Below are positions 7,387 through 14,682 of a DNA stretch of 44,963 nucleotides, one piece after another; positions within the stretch are counted from its first letter, which is position 1; each line of letters starts with the position of its first letter. The DNA is from DASSLY01 sp035689185 (GTDB lineage: Bacteria > Actinomycetota > Actinomycetes > Actinomycetales > Dermatophilaceae): contig DASSLY010000117.1 in assembly GCA_035689185.1 (NCBI GenBank), positions 1 to 44,963 on the forward strand, in the 5' to 3' direction. The position numbers were made by a program, and so were the translations under genes. Below the pieces are notes generated by a model. The model was given only the letters and a program-made list of their open reading frames with translations, was not told the DNA's origin and did no database searches.

Positions 7387-9491
7387 ACGCCCTCGGCCTG
7401 CTTGGCAGCAACCCCGTCGGAGAGCATCACCTTGCAGAACGGACAGCCGATCGCGATCCGCTCGGCGCCGGTGGCCAGCGCCTCCTCGGTGCGGTTGACG
7501 TTGATCCGGGTGCCGAGCTTCTCCTCCATCCACATCCGAGCCCCGCCGGCGCCGCAGCAGAAGGACGTCATGCCACTGCGCGGCATCTCCCGCAACTGCA
7601 CCCCCGGCAGCGCGGCCAGCAGCTCCCGCGGCGGGGCGTAGACCCCGTTGTGCCTACCGAGGTAGCACGGGTCGTGATAGGTCACGGACCCGGCCGTGGA
7701 GGCGGTCCCCTGCGCCGACGCGGCGTCCGGCCGGGTGACCGGCAACAGCCGCCGCTCGCGGACCAGCCGGTTCAGCAGCTGGGTGTGGTGGACCACTTCA
7801 TAGCGGCCGCCCAGCTGGGGGTACTCATTGCGCAGCGTGTTGAAGCAATGGGCGCACGTCACCACGATCTTGGCGGCCTTGGCCTCCGCGAGGACATCGA
7901 CGTTGGCCTGGGCCAGCTGCTGGAAGAGGAACTCGTTGCCGGCCCGCCGGGCCGGGTCCCCAGTGCAGCTCTCGCCATCGCCGAGCACGGCGAACGACAC
8001 CCCGGCCGTATGCAGCAACTCGGCGACGGCGCGCGTGGTCCGCTTGGCGCGGTCCTCGAACGCCCCGGCGCACCCGACCCAGAAGAGGTACTCGACCGCG
8101 GTGAGGTCCTCGACGTCGACCCCGACCTGGGGCACGTCGAACGGCAGTCCCTTGGCCCAGTCCAGCCGCGCCCGGGCGGACATCCCCCACGGGTTGGCCT
8201 TGCCCTCCAGGTTCTTGAACAGCCCGGACAGCTCACTGGGAAAGGCCGACTCGATCAGCACCTGGAACCGTCGCAGGTCCACGATCGTGTCGACGTGCTC
8301 GATGTCGACCGGGCACTGCTCCACGCAGGCGCCGCAGGTCGTGCACGACCAGAGCACGTCGGCGTCGATCACCGCGTCCGGTCCGTGCGGCCGGTATGCG
8401 GTCAACGGCGCGACGGGGTCGTACCCGGTGGGCCCCACCAGCGGCGTCCCGCCGACACCGGACGCGGCGTGGTCGCGCAACGCGGTCATCAGCAGCTTCG
8501 GCGACAGCGGCTTCTCGGTGTGCCAAGCCGGGCACTGCGACTGACAGCGCCCGCACTCGGTGCAGGTCGCGAAGTCGAGCAGTCCCTTCCAGGTGAAGTC
8601 TTCGACCCTGCCGACGCCCAGGGCGGCGTCGTCGGCCAGGTCTTCGACGGCCTCGAAGTCCACCGGCGCCCCGGCCACGGTGATCGGTCGCAAGGCACCG
8701 AGCGCCGTGCCCCCGTCGGCCTCCCGCTTGAACCAGATGTTGAAGAACGCGAGGAACCGGTGCCAGGCCACCCCCATCGTGGGCACGGCCGCGATGGTGA
8801 TCAGCCAGGCCAGCGAGACGAGGATCTTCACCGTCGCGACAACGGTGAGGATCGAGACCAGGCCCGCGTGCGACATACCGGCGAAGAGCGCACCGAGCCA
8901 GGCGGTGAGCGGGAAGTGCACCGCCGTAGCCCACCAGCTGCCCTCCGCCCGACCCAGGGCGTACTCCAGCCCGCGCAGGAGCAGGACGCAGACGACGACG
9001 CCCAGAATGGTGGCCTCGACGTAGTAGGCCTGCCAGAACGACGAGCCGTAGAACCGCGACCGGCGGCCCAGGCCGCGGGGGTGCCGGCGCTGCCGGATGA
9101 CGATGAGCGCCACGATCCCGGCCAACGACGCCCAGGCGACCGCCTCGACGACCCACTCCAGCGGCCAGAAGCGACCGACGAGGGGCAGCGCGAAGCCGGC
9201 GTCGAACAGCTGCCCGTAGGCGTTGACCAGGGTGAGGAAGAGCAGCCCGAACGAGACCATCACGAACCAGTGCGCGGCCGCCACCACCGGCAGCCGCGAC
9301 ATCCGCGTGTGGCCCAGGAACTCCCGCAGCAGGGTCAGCGTCCGGGCGCCGGGGTTGCCGGTGCGCGTCGGCTCGGGCTGGCCGCGCCGGAAGCCTGCGA
9401 CCATCCTCGCCACTGTCTGGCCGAACTGTGCCACCGCCACCACGGTCACGGCCAGGCAGACGACTGCCGCGGTAGTCTGCAGAGCCGTCAT
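7296..9491 (-). CDS. membrane-anchored (Fe-S)-binding oxidoreductase, HdrD/GlpC-like
   Basis: 731 residues. The N-terminal ~240 residues hold about six membrane helices with several His residues, resembling the haem-binding NarI-like domain. Two ferredoxin-type [4Fe-4S] motifs follow: CTECGRCQSQCP (310-321) and CTTCGACVEQCP (383-394). The C-terminal half has two cysteine-rich CCG domains (VGCAGAFE, CAHCFNTL; HDPCYLGR, FCCGAGGARMW, CPFCKVML) as in heterodisulfide reductase HdrD and GlpC. Probably an electron carrier between a quinone or haem and an unknown partner. Start ATG has TAGGGT six bases upstream, again a leaderless layout. Divergent from cysK. Its extreme C-terminus (AAVRRGGEAAAERQ) is duplicated outside the gene. 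Confidence 0.9.
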   Translation of the reverse strand: MTALQTTAAVVCLAVTVVAVAQFGQTVARMVAGFRRGQPEPTRTGNPGARTLTLLREFLGHTRMSRLPVVAAAHWFVMVSFGLLFLTLVNAYGQLFDAGFALPLVGRFWPLEWVVEAVAWASLAGIVALIVIRQRRHPRGLGRRSRFYGSSFWQAYYVEATILGVVVCVLLLRGLEYALGRAEGSWWATAVHFPLTAWLGALFAGMSHAGLVSILTVVATVKILVSLAWLITIAAVPTMGVAWHRFLAFFNIWFKREADGGTALGALRPITVAGAPVDFEAVEDLADDAALGVGRVEDFTWKGLLDFATCTECGRCQSQCPAWHTEKPLSPKLLMTALRDHAASGVGGTPLVGPTGYDPVAPLTAYRPHGPDAVIDADVLWSCTTCGACVEQCPVDIEHVDTIVDLRRFQVLIESAFPSELSGLFKNLEGKANPWGMSARARLDWAKGLPFDVPQVGVDVEDLTAVEYLFWVGCAGAFEDRAKRTTRAVAELLHTAGVSFAVLGDGESCTGDPARRAGNEFLFQQLAQANVDVLAEAKAAKIVVTCAHCFNTLRNEYPQLGGRYEVVHHTQLLNRLVRERRLLPVTRPDAASAQGTASTAGSVTYHDPCYLGRHNGVYAPPRELLAALPGVQLREMPRSGMTSFCCGAGGARMWMEEKLGTRINVNRTEEALATGAERIAIGCPFCKVMLSDGVAAKQAEGVARAEVEVVDVAQMLLAAVRRGGEAAAERQ

Positions 9492-9640
9492 ACGGGGACC
9501 CTACCGAGGGCCTCCGACAGCCCGGTCCGCACGACTCCGGAGCACGCCAAAGGCACCAGGCCCGTGGCGCCCGACGGAGGTCCCGGCCGTTTCACGGATC
9601 GGAAGCCGTTTGGCCCGGCAGCCCTCCGGGTCATAACCTC

Positions 9641-9671
9641 GCCTTGGAGCACTCATAACGGAGTGTTAGGC
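9641..9671. promoter_or_regulatory. inverted repeat in cysK promoter region
   Basis: GCCT (9641-9644) and CACTC (9650-9654) are mirrored by GAGTG (9661-9665) and AGGC (9668-9671), around the centre ATAACG. It lies 24-54 bases before the cysK start, where an operator would be expected. The binding protein is unknown. Confidence 0.35.
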
Positions 9672-9694
9672 GAACGGAGCAAAGGCGGTCTTTG

Positions 9695-10624
9695 GTGCCC
9701 ATCTACGACGATGTCACGGCCCTCATCGGCAACACCCCCCTGGTCCGGCTGAACCGGTTGACCCAGGGCGCGGGCGCGACCGTGGCGGCCAAGCTGGAGT
9801 TCTACAACCCGGCCAGCTCGGTGAAGGACCGCATCGGCGTCTCGATCGTGAACGCGGCGGAGAAGTCCGGTGAGCTGAAGCCGGGCGGCACCATCGTCGA
9901 GGCCACCTCCGGAAACACGGGCATCGCGCTGGCTATGGTCGGCGCCGCACGGGGCTACAAGGTCGTGCTGACCATGCCGGAGACGATGAGCAAGGAGCGG
10001 CGGGCGCTGCTGCGGGCGTTCGGCGCAGAGCTCATCCTCACCCCGGGTTCGGAGGGGATGAAGGGCGCGGTCACCCGGGCCGAGGAGATCGGGGCCAAGG
10101 AGGGCAACGTGCTGGCCCGGCAGTTCGCCAACGAGGCCAACCCCGAGATCCACCGGCTGACCACCGCGGAGGAGATCTGGAAGGACACCGACGGCCAGGT
10201 CGACATCGTGGTCGCCGGCATCGGCACCGGCGGCACGATCACCGGGGTCGGGCAGGTGCTCAAGGCCCGCAAGCCGTCCGTGCAGATGGTCGCGGTGGAG
10301 CCGGAGGAGTCCCCGATCCTCAACGGCGGCCAGCCCGGCCCGCACAAGATCCAGGGCATCGGGGCGAACTTCGTCCCGGAGATCCTGGACCGCTCGATCT
10401 ACGACGAGGTCATCGACGTCAATGCCGAGACCTCGGTGCAATGGGCCCGCCGGGCGGCGAAGGAGGAGGGCCTGCTGGTCGGACTGTCCTCCGGCGCTGC
10501 GCTCGCGGCCGCCGACCAGGTCGCCCGCCGGCCGGAGAACGACGGCAAGCTCATCGTCGTCATCATCCCCAGCTTCGGGGAGCGCTACCTGTCCACGATC
10601 CTCTTCTCCGACCTGCTGGACTGA
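9695..10624 (+). CDS. cysK: cysteine synthase A (O-acetylserine sulfhydrylase)
   Basis: PLP enzyme making cysteine from O-acetylserine and sulfide; 309 residues, the usual length. Family features: IGNTPLVRLNRL near the start, PLP lysine in SSVKDRIG (about residue 43), phosphate/substrate loop TSGNTG, and the glycine-rich GIGTGGTITGVG. The IQGIGANFVP loop is typical of true CysK. GTG at 9695 is preferred over TTG three bases earlier; AAAGG lies about 9 bases upstream of the GTG. It is followed immediately by cysE, whose product forms the cysteine synthase complex with CysK. Confidence 0.95.
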   Translation: MPIYDDVTALIGNTPLVRLNRLTQGAGATVAAKLEFYNPASSVKDRIGVSIVNAAEKSGELKPGGTIVEATSGNTGIALAMVGAARGYKVVLTMPETMSKERRALLRAFGAELILTPGSEGMKGAVTRAEEIGAKEGNVLARQFANEANPEIHRLTTAEEIWKDTDGQVDIVVAGIGTGGTITGVGQVLKARKPSVQMVAVEPEESPILNGGQPGPHKIQGIGANFVPEILDRSIYDEVIDVNAETSVQWARRAAKEEGLLVGLSSGAALAAADQVARRPENDGKLIVVIIPSFGERYLSTILFSDLLD

Positions 10625-11250
10625 CCATCCTCAAGTCCGCCGCTCCGCAGCACCAGCCCGGCAGCGGGCTGGCCCGTCGCGCCTGGGCGCACATCCGGGA
10701 GGACCTCGACGCCGGCGTCGCCCGCGACCCCGCCACGTCGTCGCGCCTGGAGATGTTCCTCGCCTCGCCGGGGCTGCACGCGATCTGGCTGCACCGGCTC
10801 TCCCACCGGCTGTGGCACCGGCCGGGGCTCCGGCTGCTGGCCCGGGTGATCTCCCAGCTCTCCCGGGCGGTCACCGGGGTGGAGATCCACCCCGGCGCCA
10901 CCCTGGGCCGCCGCTTCTTCATCGACCACGGCATGGGGGTGGTCATCGGCGAGACGGCCGAGGTCGGCGACGACGTGATGATGTACCACGGCGTCACGCT
11001 CGGCGGCCGCTCGCTGCAACGGGTCAAGCGGCACCCCACCGTCGGCAACAACGTCACTATCGGCGCCGGGGCCCGGGTGCTCGGGCCGGTCGTGATCGGG
11101 GACAATGCCCAGATCGGGGCCAACTCCGTTGTGGTGAAAGACGTCCCGGCCGGCGCCGTCGCCACCGGCGTCCCGGCGCGGGTGCGGTTCCCGGGCAAGG
11201 GCGAGGACGTGTATGACGCGCTGTTCCGGGAGCCCGCGATCTGGATCTAG
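10621..11250 (+). CDS. cysE: serine O-acetyltransferase
   Basis: Makes O-acetylserine from serine and acetyl-CoA. About 209 residues. The helical N-terminal part (AWAHIREDLDAG, HRLSHRLWHR) is followed by hexapeptide repeats of the left-handed beta helix with FIDHGMGVVIGETAEVGDDV (catalytic His), YHGVTLGG and KRHPTVGNNV. The C-terminus ends in Ile, as needed to dock into CysK. No ATG, GTG or TTG occurs in this frame between 10444 and the conserved region. I set the start at CTG 10621, which overlaps the cysK stop as CTGA; CTG at 10669 is another option. The start is uncertain, the function is not. Confidence 0.88.
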   Translation: MTILKSAAPQHQPGSGLARRAWAHIREDLDAGVARDPATSSRLEMFLASPGLHAIWLHRLSHRLWHRPGLRLLARVISQLSRAVTGVEIHPGATLGRRFFIDHGMGVVIGETAEVGDDVMMYHGVTLGGRSLQRVKRHPTVGNNVTIGAGARVLGPVVIGDNAQIGANSVVVKDVPAGAVATGVPARVRFPGKGEDVYDALFREPAIWI

Positions 11251-11380
11251 CCGCGGGTCACCTTGTGGGCGGCCCGTTCCGGGCCGTCCTGCCCCAGCGG
11301 GCCTGCCTCGGCGGCGGTCACCCTCATGCTCGGGCTCCCGGTGGGCCGCCTCGGCCGTGTGCGGACCTGTTTTCACGGCC

Positions 11381-11407
11381 GTAACACGGCGCGAACGCCG
11401 GCTCAAC
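11381..11407 (+). promoter_or_regulatory. possible GlnR-type half-site array
   Basis: Three AAC-ending pentamers sit exactly 11 bases apart: GTAAC (11381-11385), CGAAC (11392-11396), TCAAC (11403-11407). This is the spacing of actinobacterial GlnR boxes (GTNAC-N6-GAAAC). It lies 23-49 bases before the winged-helix gene. GlnR controls nitrogen genes, including nitrite reductase clusters that carry siroheme genes. Confidence 0.35.
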
Positions 11408-11429
11408 GTGCGCTGCATACCGTGCTGGC

Positions 11430-11759
11430 ATGTCGGCCGGGCGGTGGGGGAGCGCGACGCACGAGTATGGGTTGCCCGTCGCCGGGCGTGTCGTCGAGGT
11501 CCTCGACGACGGCGCGCTGATCGACGGAGCGCCGGTGCGGCTCACCCCCGCGCCGCTTGCCATGCTCAAGGCGCTGGCGACCCGGCCCGGGCACGTCCTG
11601 TCCCGGGCCGAGCTGATGTCCCACCTGCCCAGCGGCCAGGCCCTCAACGAGCATGCCGTGGAGGCAGCCGTCGCCCGGTTGCGCGCCGCGGTGGGGACCG
11701 AGCTGGTGCACACCGTGGTCAAGCGTGGCTACCGGCTGGCGATGGAGCCCACGCCGTGA
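11430..11759 (+). CDS. stand-alone OmpR/PhoB-type winged-helix protein
   Basis: 109 residues consisting almost only of a Trans_reg_C (OmpR-type) winged helix: LTPAPLAMLKALATRPGHVLSRAELMSHLP, NEHAVEAAVARLRAAVG and the wing VHTVVKRGYRLA. No receiver domain precedes it. In mycobacteria this type of winged helix is the C-terminal part of a HemD (uroporphyrinogen-III synthase)-like regulator encoded beside a CbiX protein (Rv0260c/Rv0259c). Here the HemD part is missing and nothing like it is found in the 180 bases upstream. It overlaps the CbiX-fold gene by GTGA, implying that the two act together. Likely a DNA-binding regulator. Confidence 0.75.
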   Translation: MSAGRWGSATHEYGLPVAGRVVEVLDDGALIDGAPVRLTPAPLAMLKALATRPGHVLSRAELMSHLPSGQALNEHAVEAAVARLRAAVGTELVHTVVKRGYRLAMEPTP

Positions 11760-12478
11760 ACCCGGTGCTGGTGCCGGTGTTCCCGGCCCCCGCGGACACG
11801 CGCTGCCGCGAGTCCGCTGCCGCGCTGGTCGGGGACCTGGCCCGGACCCTGCCCGACGTCGAGCTGGTCGCGACCTTCCTGGACGGCTCGCCCGCCGGGC
11901 TGGCCGGCACCATGGCAGCGATGACCCGCCCGGCCGTCGTGGTGCCCGCCTTCGCCGCGGGCACCGCCGAGATGATGGCGGCCCTGTTCGACGCCGCCGG
12001 CGCCGCCGCCCGGGTGGAGGTCTCCCGGCCGTTGGGTCCGGACCCGTTGCTCGCCCGCGCCACCATGGCCAAGCTCCGTGCGGCCGGCGCCCGCTGGGGC
12101 GACGCCGCCGTCCTGGTGGCCGCGCCCGGCGCCTGCGACAGCCTGGCCATGCGGGAGACCCGGCGCGCCGCCGACCTGCTCGCCTCCGAGTGGGGACCGC
12201 GGGTGTCCGCCGCCGTCGGCGTCTCCGGCGCGGACCTGCCCGAGGTCGGCGAGGCGATCGCCGAGTGGCGCGCGGTCGGCCACTCCCGGGTCTTCGTCGT
12301 CCCCTACGACATCGCGTATGCGGCCTACCTTCCGTCCCTGCACGCCGTCGCCCGCGCCGCCGGCGCGGCCGGGGTCACCGGCCCGCTCGGACCTCACCGG
12401 CTGGTCACCGACCTCATCGTCATCCGCTACGAGCAGGCCGGCCGCCCCCGCCGTGACGGCACGGTGCATGCTGCCTGA
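11756..12478 (+). CDS. CbiX/SirB-fold protein lacking chelatase histidines
   Basis: 240 residues with two CbiX-like halves. The core signature RPLGPDPLLA (sirohydrochlorin chelatase family) is intact near residue 90, and the second half begins AVLVAAPGACDSLAMRETRRAA, matching the usual AAGSSDP stretch. The metal-binding His of the first strand (normally in an HGSRDPR-like loop) is replaced by VFPAPADTR (8-16), and the second-site loop (normally ending GYH) is VVPAFAAGTAEM (62-73). With both His sites absent, metal insertion into sirohydrochlorin is unlikely. GTG start overlaps the winged-helix gene stop by 4 bases. Possibly a ligand-sensing partner of that regulator (inference). Confidence 0.72.
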   Translation: MNPVLVPVFPAPADTRCRESAAALVGDLARTLPDVELVATFLDGSPAGLAGTMAAMTRPAVVVPAFAAGTAEMMAALFDAAGAAARVEVSRPLGPDPLLARATMAKLRAAGARWGDAAVLVAAPGACDSLAMRETRRAADLLASEWGPRVSAAVGVSGADLPEVGEAIAEWRAVGHSRVFVVPYDIAYAAYLPSLHAVARAAGAAGVTGPLGPHRLVTDLIVIRYEQAGRPRRDGTVHAA

Positions 12479-12497
12479 GCGGTAGCGTTGCGAGCCT

Positions 12498-12584
12498 GGA
12501 GGGCTCGCATAGTGGCCGAGTGCGGCGGTCTTGAAAACCGCTAGGGGCGCAAGTTCCTCGTGGGTTCGAATCCCACGCCCTCCG
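12498..12584 (+). tRNA. tRNA-Ser (anticodon TGA)
   Basis: GGAGGGC acceptor pairs with GCCCTCC; the anticodon loop CTTGAAA gives TGA; there is a long variable arm (AGGGGCGCAAGTTCCTC) typical of class II tRNA-Ser and the T arm GTGGGTTCGAATCCCAC. CCA is not encoded. It lies 19 bases after the CbiX-fold gene and before the VapBC pair. Confidence 0.96.
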
Positions 12585-12647
12585 CTTCGTTGTCGATTCA
12601 ACCACGAGGATGGCTCCTCCCGTCTCACCGGCTGGGACTTCCCGACC

Positions 12648-12675
12648 GGTACCACTGAACTCGATGGGTGGTACC
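12648..12675. promoter_or_regulatory. inverted repeat operator of the vapBC pair
   Basis: GGTACCA (12648-12654) and TGGTACC (12669-12675) are perfect 7-base arms separated by 14 bases, just upstream of the antitoxin gene. The right arm overlaps a TACCAT -10 box (12672-12677), which ends 7 bases before the ATG. Autoregulation by a VapB-VapC complex bound here would occlude RNA polymerase. Confidence 0.6.
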
Positions 12676-12684
12676 ATCGGCGGT

Positions 12685-12948
12685 ATGAGCACCAACCTCC
12701 GCCTCAGCGACCAGCTCGCCGCCGCGCTGCGGAGTGAGTCGGCCCGCACCGGGCGCTCGCAGCAGGAGATCGTGCGCGAGGCGATCGCGGTCAAACTGGG
12801 TCTGGTCACTCACGAGACCGCTCTTCAGGAAGCGATCCGCGAAGGTCGAGTGGAGGCACCTGAGCCGTTCCGGGACTTCGAGCCGCCCCTGACGCTGCCG
12901 CCGGGTCGGTCCTCGATGGACCTCCTCGACCGTGACGACAGGGTGTGA
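12685..12948 (+). CDS. vapB: VapB-type ribbon-helix-helix antitoxin
   Basis: 87 residues. The N-terminal half (NLRLSDQLAAALRSESARTGRSQQEIVREAI) is a ribbon-helix-helix DNA-binding domain of the CopG/VapB kind; the acidic, proline-rich C-terminal tail (EAPEPFRDFEPP...DRDDRV) would wrap and inhibit the toxin. No Shine-Dalgarno; the ATG is 7 bases from a TACCAT box, suggesting leaderless expression. Overlaps vapC by 4 bases (GTGA). An in-frame upstream extension to 12610 would run through the operator and is rejected. Confidence 0.85.
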   Translation: MSTNLRLSDQLAAALRSESARTGRSQQEIVREAIAVKLGLVTHETALQEAIREGRVEAPEPFRDFEPPLTLPPGRSSMDLLDRDDRV

Positions 12949-13340
12949 GCGGGCTCTACGTCGACTCCAGCGCGCTGCTGAAAAGGCTCTTCCCGGAGGA
13001 GGAGTCCACGATGGTGCGCGAGCTGTTGGCCGACCGGATCCAGCAGGGGGTCCTCGTCGCCTCGTCCGAGCTTGCCTGGGTCGAGGTCGCTCGAGCGCTT
13101 CGCCGGGCGGGCATACAAGGCGTGGACAGTGCGGTAGGCAGTGCCTGCTCGGGCATCGCACGGCAGCGACTTGACTCACAGGTCCTGGAGCGTGCATGCC
13201 GGATCGGCCCCCCGTCGTTGCGCTCGCTGGACGCCATCCACCTTGCTGCGGCCGTCATTCTGGGGGCCACAGAGATGCTCACGTTCGATCCGCGCCTCGC
13301 GGATGCTGCACGGTCAGTGGGTGTGAAAGCCATCCCATGA
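12945..13340 (+). CDS. vapC: VapC-type PIN-domain ribonuclease toxin
   Basis: 131 residues forming one PIN domain. The acidic metal-binding residues are visible: Asp7 in LYVDSSAL, Glu42/Glu47 in SSELAWVEVARAL, Asp96 in RSLDAIHLAAA and Asp115 in LTFDPRLADAA. All are intact, so an active RNase cutting tRNA or other RNA is expected when VapB is degraded. GTG start overlaps the antitoxin stop. Immediately downstream lies a truncated second PIN sequence. Confidence 0.88.
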   Translation: MSGLYVDSSALLKRLFPEEESTMVRELLADRIQQGVLVASSELAWVEVARALRRAGIQGVDSAVGSACSGIARQRLDSQVLERACRIGPPSLRSLDAIHLAAAVILGATEMLTFDPRLADAARSVGVKAIP

Positions 13341-13439
13341 GGTCCGCGCCCGCGCTGTGGGCTTGGGGACCATGCTGTCCATGGCAGTCAACCTCCGACT
13401 CGCGCCGGCTGGCAGGGTCGGCCGACGCTGCCGGGCTCG

Positions 13440-13790
13440 TTGCGCACACGCCTCCACGCCAGCGTGGAGATGATCCCGGAACTGCTGTTCCACCGGATGC
13501 GGCGCAGGAACCGCGCTGCCGCCATCGCGCAGGCGCAGGACGCGGCGATGCTGTGCCGGGTTCACGACTTCGACCGAACTGTGCTGGACGCGGCGATCGA
13601 GCTCGTCCGGGAGGTGACGACGCTGGGCGGTCGAGACGCGGTGAACGCAGCGACCGCGCTCGGCCATGGCATCGACGTGATCCTTTCGCCGGATCGAGGG
13701 TTCGGGGCAGTCCCGGGCCTGAAGCGGCTCGACACCGATGACGCGGCTCGGGCGCTGAAGGAGGGCGCGCGAGGTCCGCACCGTGGCTCG
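13440..13790 (+). pseudogene. N-terminally truncated PIN-domain (VapC-like) remnant
   Basis: The translation from about 13440 reads LHASVEMIPELLFHRMRRRNRAAA-like helices, then TLGGRDAVNAATALGHGIDVILSPDRGFGAVPGLKRLD, the C-terminal two-thirds of another VapC subfamily, with Asp in GGRDAVNAA and SPDRGF. The first beta strand with its catalytic Asp (normally about 30 residues earlier) is not found in any frame upstream, and the open frame runs on past the PIN end into the antisense of the next gene with no stop of its own. No antitoxin lies with it. Decayed toxin, perhaps from an older TA insertion at this spot. Confidence 0.6.
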
Positions 13791-13837
13791 AGGCATGACC
13801 GGGTGAAGGGGCCGTGCGGCCCGAACGGGTTGGCCGC

Positions 13838-14539
13838 TCAGCGAACCCGGCGGAGCCGGCCCTCGTCCAGGTGGTACTCCGCGTCGGCCTGGTCGGCGCA
13901 CCAGTCGTCGTGCGTCGCCATCAGCACGACCGCGCCCGCCCCGGCCTCGGCGCGGAGCAGCCCGACAATCGTCTCGCGGGTCGCCGCGTCGAGCTCGCTC
14001 GTCGGCTCGTCCGCAAGCAGCACACTCGCCCGCAGGGCCAGTGCCCGGCCCACGGCCACACGCTGCTCCTGCCCTCCGGACAGCTCCTCGACGAGGTGGT
14101 TGCCCGAGTCGGCGAGCTGGACCTGCTCCAACGCGGCGTCGGCTCGCTCGTGCGCCTCGTCCGCGGGGACGCCGACGACCATGAGTGGGACCACGACGTT
14201 CTCCCTTGCCGTGAGCGGATCGACGAGGGCGATGCTCTGCGGCACCAGCACGATGCCCTCGGTGGCCGCGGCGGCGCTGGTCGTGGGCCTACCGGCATAC
14301 GTGACCGCGCCGGCGGAAGGCGCGAGGGAGCCGGCGAGGACCCACAGGAGCGTCGACTTGCCCGCACCCGACGGCCCCGTCAGGGCTGTGAACGATCCCG
14401 GCGCGAGACTAAGACTCACGTCGTCCAGAATCCGGCGCTCGCCGATATCCAGGGTGATGCCGGTCGCCGCGAGCGGTAGGGGTCGTTGCCGCAGCTGCGC
14501 CGACCGGTGACGCCCGTGGTAGAGCTGCTCGGTGGGCAC
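13838..14539 (-). CDS. ABC transporter ATP-binding protein (MacB/LolD-like)
   Basis: 233-residue ATPase. Walker A GPSGAGKST near 55, Q-loop VLVPQSIALV, signature LSGGQEQR, Walker B VLLADEPTSELD and switch His in MATHDDW. All catalytic parts are canonical. It resembles ATPases that drive FtsX/MacB-type permeases. It is divergent from a large FtsX-type permease and a second ATPase (14683-18638), so the three genes probably form one export system, with 143 bases of shared promoter region between them. GTG start at 14539. Confidence 0.88.
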   Translation of the reverse strand: MPTEQLYHGRHRSAQLRQRPLPLAATGITLDIGERRILDDVSLSLAPGSFTALTGPSGAGKSTLLWVLAGSLAPSAGAVTYAGRPTTSAAAATEGIVLVPQSIALVDPLTARENVVVPLMVVGVPADEAHERADAALEQVQLADSGNHLVEELSGGQEQRVAVGRALALRASVLLADEPTSELDAATRETIVGLLRAEAGAGAVVLMATHDDWCADQADAEYHLDEGRLRRVR

Positions 14540-14594
14540 CGGTCGCCTCTCTCTCGGGTCGGCGCGCAGGGGTCGGCTGCTCGCACGCTAACAG

Positions 14595-14625
14595 CGACGT
14601 GCTTGCGGCCGCCGGGGCCACGTCG
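14595..14625. promoter_or_regulatory. inverted repeat in divergent ABC promoter region
   Basis: CGACGTG (14595-14601) and CACGTCG (14619-14625) are perfect 7-base arms with a 17-base spacer, between the two divergent ABC genes. Position and symmetry fit an operator for a dimeric repressor controlling both directions. No regulator gene is adjacent. Confidence 0.35.
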
Positions 14626-14682
14626 TATGCCGTGTACGGTGCCCTGGCGGGTCGCTGCGATACGTGCCGATCGGGAGGACAC

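Noticed and set aside
7119..9752. An 877-residue plus-strand open frame
   Set aside because: It is antisense to the Fe-S oxidoreductase with its cluster motifs, and its composition (Arg/Gly/His/Pro-rich) is typical of a high-GC shadow.
11756..12478. Functional sirohydrochlorin ferrochelatase/cobaltochelatase
   Set aside because: Fold signatures match, but the His residues needed for metal insertion are replaced in both loops.
12498..13340. Integrated element using the tRNA-Ser(TGA) 3' end as attachment site
   Set aside because: No integrase is present and no repeat of the tRNA 3' end was found downstream; the TA pair alone is not enough.
13440..14510. A 356-residue plus-strand gene
   Set aside because: Only the first ~110 codons resemble a PIN domain; the remainder is antisense to the ABC ATPase gene.
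14599..14682. N-terminal extension of the FtsX permease from GTG 14599
   Set aside because: A good ribosome-binding site lies just before ATG 14683, the N-terminus from there fits a membrane anchor, and the extension covers the inverted repeat in the promoter region.
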